Of a stretch of DNA of 64,000 bases, positions 63,463-64,000 are shown piece after piece. The notes below the pieces were generated by a model. The model worked only from the letters and a program-made list of their open reading frames with translations. It searched no databases and was not told where the DNA came from. Positions within the stretch are counted from its first letter, which is position 1. Each line of letters opens with the position of its first letter. Source of the DNA: Thiotrichales bacterium (GTDB lineage: Bacteria; Pseudomonadota; Gammaproteobacteria; HK1); assembly GCA_026709935.1 (NCBI GenBank), contig JAPOSC010000050.1:1-64000 (forward strand). The letters are read 5' to 3'. Both the position numbers and the translations under genes were made by a program.

Positions 63463-63939
63463 TCAGCTCCCTCCTCGCATCGCGCTCGCGCCGGCCAGGA
63501 TCGACTTCACGATGTTGTGGTAGCCGGTGCATCGACAGAGATTCCCTTCCAGCCACTCGCGGACTTCGGCGCTGCTCGGGTCCGGGTTGCGCTCCACGAG
63601 ATCGAGCGCGCTCATGACCATTCCGGGGGTGCAGAAGCCGCACTGCAAGCCGTGGTTCTCGCGAAACGCCTCCTGCATCGGATGGAGCTTTCCGTCCTGC
63701 GCAAGTCCCTCGATGGTGGTGACCTCGGCACCCTCGGCCTGGACCGCGAGCATGGTGCACGCCTTGACCGAGCGGCCGTCGACGTGCACGACGCAGGCCC
63801 CGCACTGGCTGGTGTCGCAGCCCACGTGAGTCCCGGTCAGCCGCAGGTTCTCGCGCAGGAATTCCACGAGGAGGGTGCGGTCCTCGACTTCCCCGCAGAC
63901 CGCCCTCCCGTTCACGTTCATGGAGACATTCACCGACAT
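63463..63939 (-). CDS. coxS: Cox-type molybdenum hydroxylase, 2Fe-2S small subunit
   Basis: This is an electron-transfer subunit of 158 residues with two 2Fe-2S clusters. The plant-ferredoxin-like cluster uses Cys41, Cys46, Cys49 and Cys61 ([14 protein letters not shown]...KACTM). The second uses CGFCTPG and [12 protein letters not shown]. The ATG at 63939 has AAGAGGAG about nine bases upstream; a GTG nine bases earlier is less well placed. It is the first gene of the leftward operon in this window; its promoter must lie beyond or within the last 60 bases. Confidence 0.92.
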   Translation of the reverse strand: MSVNVSMNVNGRAVCGEVEDRTLLVEFLRENLRLTGTHVGCDTSQCGACVVHVDGRSVKACTMLAVQAEGAEVTTIEGLAQDGKLHPMQEAFRENHGLQCGFCTPGMVMSALDLVERNPDPSSAEVREWLEGNLCRCTGYHNIVKSILAGASAMRGGS

Positions 63940-64000
63940 ACGCCTCACTCCTCTTGACCGGCCGGCCCGCGCTCGTCGGAGAGCGGAGCCGGTGTGACGA

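Overview
The window is a high-GC (about two thirds G+C), gene-dense stretch from a metabolically versatile heterotrophic bacterium. The gene families, the CCA-encoding tRNA-Leu and the many ABC importers with periplasmic binding proteins point to a Pseudomonadota member, perhaps a free-living or host-associated aquatic or soil organism. No rRNA or marker gene settles the class. Most of the window is catabolic and transport genes in short operons. Several families of short palindromic repeats lie between them.

Region by region. (1) 1-10.7 kb: a phosphonate block on the minus strand (PhnD, PhnC, two PhnE permeases, a phosphonate-associated alcohol dehydrogenase), a SulP-STAS-cyclic-nucleotide-domain anion transporter, phosphonoacetate hydrolase PhnA and an atypical HAD-IIA protein. 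(2) 10.7-12.2 kb: defence debris, namely an internally deleted mcrB-mcrC relic and a two-gene nucleotidyltransferase module. (3) 12.5-21.3 kb: an M20 amidohydrolase, guanine deaminase, a divergent BMP-type (purine nucleoside-like) ABC importer and a Rieske oxygenase that resembles N-demethylases. (4) 21.5-24.6 kb: molybdenum sulfite oxidase, tRNA-Leu(UAG), flavin prenyltransferase UbiX and a TauE/SafE exporter. (5) 25-36 kb: a glucose/mannose-type ABC importer whose binding-protein gene (34.7-35.9 kb) is separated from its permease and ATPase genes (25-28.1 kb) by a 6.5 kb defence island. The island holds a PARIS-like ATPase plus DUF4435/TOPRIM pair, a small unknown ORF and a frameshifted single-chain restriction-modification gene of the Type ISP/IIG kind. 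(6) 36-42.6 kb: CoA-transferase, GMC oxidoreductase, aldo/keto reductase, SDR and a DUF993 protein. (7) 42.7-47.7 kb: a complete branched-chain-type (Liv) ABC importer. (8) 48-57.5 kb: TrpB2-like enzyme, NYN-domain protein, an M24 'pita-bread' protein that has lost its metal ligands, UbiD-family decarboxylase, MFS transporter, HisD-like dehydrogenase, Amt transporter and a 52-residue membrane microprotein. (9) 57.6-63.9 kb: a cox-type molybdenum hydroxylase operon (CoxS, CoxL, CoxM, MoxR-type CoxD, a HicB-like protein, CoxE).

How the parts fit. Phosphonates are imported and phosphonoacetate is cleaved to acetate and phosphate. Purine-like compounds are imported and deaminated, with a possible oxidative N-demethylation step. 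Sulfite is oxidised and sulfur anions are moved across the membrane. UbiX can supply prenylated FMN to the UbiD-family enzyme 28 kb away. The points most worth checking are the defence island inside the sugar-importer operon, the Rieske/purine cluster, the metal-less M24 cluster, and three families of intergenic repeats. Two of these families have clear terminal inverted repeats and multiple copies. No CRISPR array, integrase, transposase or rRNA gene was seen. Starts were chosen from Shine-Dalgarno sequences and family length; all functions are inferred from motifs read by eye.
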